DNA from: Pannonibacter sp. XCT-53
GTDB taxonomy: Bacteria > Pseudomonadota > Alphaproteobacteria > Rhizobiales > Stappiaceae
NCBI RefSeq assembly: GCF_009915765.1
Contig: NZ_JAABLQ010000001.1
Span: forward strand, 2,790,001 to 2,854,000
Reading direction: 5' to 3'
Length of the DNA stretch: 64,000 nt
Position numbers and translations under genes: made by a program. Shown here piece by piece: positions 62,736 to 64,000 of the stretch. A model generated the notes under the pieces. The model searched no databases and was not told the origin of the DNA. It saw nothing but the letters and a program-made list of their open reading frames with translations. Each line of letters opens with the position of its first letter. Within the stretch, counting starts at the first letter, position 1.

Positions 62736-62887
62736 GGATTTCCGCTGTCTGGTCCCCACCGGATCCTGTCCGGCGCGCGCGGATCATGCCTATCTTTTGG
62801 GCTCCCGTCACGGGGGCGAATGGATGGTTTCCCCTGCGTGCCGGTTTCGCGCCAGAAGAACGTCGCAACCGGCGCCACGCAGGGCCG

Positions 62888-63613
62888 TCAGCCGGCCCGG
62901 GCCGGTCCGGCCGCATGTGGCCAGAGCGTGTCGTAGACGGCCTGGGAAAAACCGATGTGCTCGGTCAGCAGGTGCTCGGCCCGGGCCGAATCACGGTCAA
63001 GGGCCGCCTCCATCAGCAGCGTGTGATGCGCAAGGCCGAGGGTGCGGACATAGAGCGCCCGCAGCGTGCCGTCGCGGTCATCCTGCATGCGCTGGCGCAC
63101 ATCGGGCGCGCTCAGCATGTAGCGGTTGTGGCGGCGAAGCTGGGCGGAGATCTGCGTGGCGAAGAGCGTGAGCCAGGGCGCGGTCGCCCCCGCCAGCAAC
63201 GTGGCATGGAAGGCATCGTGACGGGCTTCCCAGAGGCGGATGCTGGCCGGCTCGGCATCCGGATCGGGGGACGGCGTCGAGGCCAGCAGGTGATGCGCCG
63301 CCACAACCGCAGCCTCCCACGCCTGGTCGCCTTCGGCCACCGACCGCGCCAGCAGCCGCAGCTCCAGCGCGAGGCGGGCCTCCTGCAGGTCCTTCAGGCT
63401 CTCCGCCGACACGCCGGCGACCCGGAAGCCCTTGTTCGGCGCCAGCACGACCAGCCGTTCGGCCTCCAGACGGGACAGGGCCTCGCGCAAGGGCGTCCAG
63501 CCGAACCCGAACCGGTCCTTCAGGCTCGAAACGGTCAGGGGCGCATCCGGTGCCAGGCTGCAGTCAAGTATGGCGCCCCGGAGCGCGAGATACGCATCCT
63601 CTGTCTTGGGCAT
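62888..63613 (-). CDS. GntR family regulator, FCD type, divergent from kynureninase
   Basis: The 241-residue regulator has a winged helix (about 1-75, VSSLKDRFGFGWTPLREALSRLEAERLV) and an FCD ligand domain. The latter has the metal-binding pattern ARHDAFHATLLAGA and later LGLAHHTLLMEAALDRDSARAEHLLTEHI. It is transcribed away from the kynureninase gene across a 159-bp AT-rich gap that contains a palindrome. It probably controls tryptophan/kynurenine breakdown, a job more often done by Lrp-type KynR. Confidence 0.85.
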   Translation of the reverse strand: MPKTEDAYLALRGAILDCSLAPDAPLTVSSLKDRFGFGWTPLREALSRLEAERLVVLAPNKGFRVAGVSAESLKDLQEARLALELRLLARSVAEGDQAWEAAVVAAHHLLASTPSPDPDAEPASIRLWEARHDAFHATLLAGATAPWLTLFATQISAQLRRHNRYMLSAPDVRQRMQDDRDGTLRALYVRTLGLAHHTLLMEAALDRDSARAEHLLTEHIGFSQAVYDTLWPHAAGPARAG

Positions 63614-63668
63614 GGCGGTCTCCGCATGGATTCCCGTCAGACCTGCGTCAAAATATATCAAGTGTCAA

Positions 63669-63680
63669 ATTATATATAAT
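63669..63680. promoter_or_regulatory. AT palindrome overlapping the kynureninase -10 region
   Basis: ATTATATATAAT is a perfect 12-bp palindrome in a locally AT-rich stretch. Its right half contains TATAAT (63675-63680), a consensus -10 hexamer, 93 bp before the kynureninase ATG. No good -35 is visible at 17 bp, which fits a regulated promoter. Being symmetrical, it could also serve the divergent regulator gene. Confidence 0.5.
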
Positions 63681-63772
63681 ACCGTTGCACCAGTCCCCGG
63701 AGGCTGTTAGCCTTGGCGTCAGTCACAAGGCGGGTGTCCGTCCCGCCGGGAAGAACAACCGAGGGAGCTTCG

Positions 63773-64000
63773 ATGACCACCCACATCACATCGCATCCGC
63801 TGGATGCCGGAGATCCGCTGGCCGCCAAGCGCGCCGCTTTCGATCTGCCGGCCGGCGTGATCTATCTCGACGGCAACTCGCTTGGCGCCCTGCCCGCGCA
63901 TGTGCCGGCCCGCGTCGAGGAGGTCGTGCGCACGCAGTGGGGCACCAGCCTGATCCGCGCCTGGAACACCCATGGCTGGGTGGAGATGCAGCGGCGCATC
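63773..64000 (+). CDS. kynU: Kynureninase (3' end outside window)
   Basis: The first 76 residues are visible. DPLAAKRAAFDLPAGVIYLDGNSLGALPAHVPARV and WGTSLIRAWNTHGW are the typical N-terminal part of kynureninase, the PLP enzyme that splits kynurenine or 3-hydroxykynurenine into anthranilates and alanine. The ATG follows GAGGGAGCTTCG. The frame is open to the right edge. The divergent GntR regulator gene suggests inducible tryptophan catabolism, with further kyn genes likely to the right. Confidence 0.92.
   Translation, partial: MTTHITSHPLDAGDPLAAKRAAFDLPAGVIYLDGNSLGALPAHVPARVEEVVRTQWGTSLIRAWNTHGWVEMQRRI

Overview
This 64 kb, GC-rich window comes from the chromosome (or a chromid) of an alphaproteobacterium. 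The gene content fits a metabolically versatile Hyphomicrobiales-type organism such as the Stappiaceae. The clues are a possible Irr-like iron box, the cysG-DUF2849-cysI-cysH-DUF934 order, many ABC and TRAP uptake systems, and paralogous glutamine-synthetase-family ligases. The lineage is an inference from gene content only. I see no rRNA, tRNA, CRISPR array, phage or intact insertion sequence. Coding is dense, and most long overlapping ORFs on the opposite strand are high-GC shadows.

Layout. 1-3.8 kb: the end of a universal stress protein and a Pat-type acetyltransferase. 4-6.9 kb: an iron(III) ABC importer (binding protein plus fused permease, no ATPase nearby) behind an iron-box-like palindrome. 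7-12.4 kb, minus strand: a GGDEF-EAL protein, succinyl-CoA:3-ketoacid CoA-transferase (scoAB) and a CelD/BcsL-type acetyltransferase. 12.5-22.5 kb: a polyamine module with a putrescine-type ABC importer (potFGHI), two gamma-glutamylpolyamine-synthetase-like enzymes, an FCD-type GntR regulator and a SpuC-like transaminase. 22.5-29.2 kb: housekeeping and orphan genes, including a two-component-like protein whose receiver and HD-GYP domains are both degenerate. 29.4-34.3 kb: assimilatory sulfate reduction and siroheme synthesis. 34.4-37.4 kb: SDR, aldehyde dehydrogenase and NUDIX genes. 37.7-43.7 kb: a branched-chain-type ABC importer with an alpha/beta hydrolase. 43.97 kb: a cold-shock protein. 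44.3-48.5 kb, minus strand: a TetR-headed acyl-CoA operon (enoyl-CoA hydratase, acyl-CoA ligase, two hotdog proteins). 48.8-60.7 kb: RpiR regulator, N-formylglutamate-amidohydrolase-like enzyme, TRAP transporter, glutamine-synthetase-like ligase, aldehyde dehydrogenase, iron alcohol dehydrogenase, a second TRAP binding protein and a P1 (DmpA) peptidase. 60.9-64 kb: MAPEG protein, L-serine dehydratase, and a GntR regulator divergent from kynureninase, which runs off the right edge.

Three things stand out. First, the 48.8-60.7 kb cluster looks like an undescribed gamma-glutamylation route for a small amine or amino alcohol: uptake, ligation to glutamate, alcohol to aldehyde to acid, then amide hydrolysis. 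Second, several regulator-operator pairs can be read directly: GTGATCAC palindromes before both polyamine ligase genes, a 10+10 bp inverted repeat at the TetR gene with a weaker copy before the ABC importer 11 kb away, and a TGTAT-N6-ATACA site over a promoter at the RpiR cluster. Third, short tandem repeats of 11-15 bp built on GGCC or TGGGC recur at seven loci, two of them in frame at protein N-termini, alongside a separate structured palindromic element present in two full copies.
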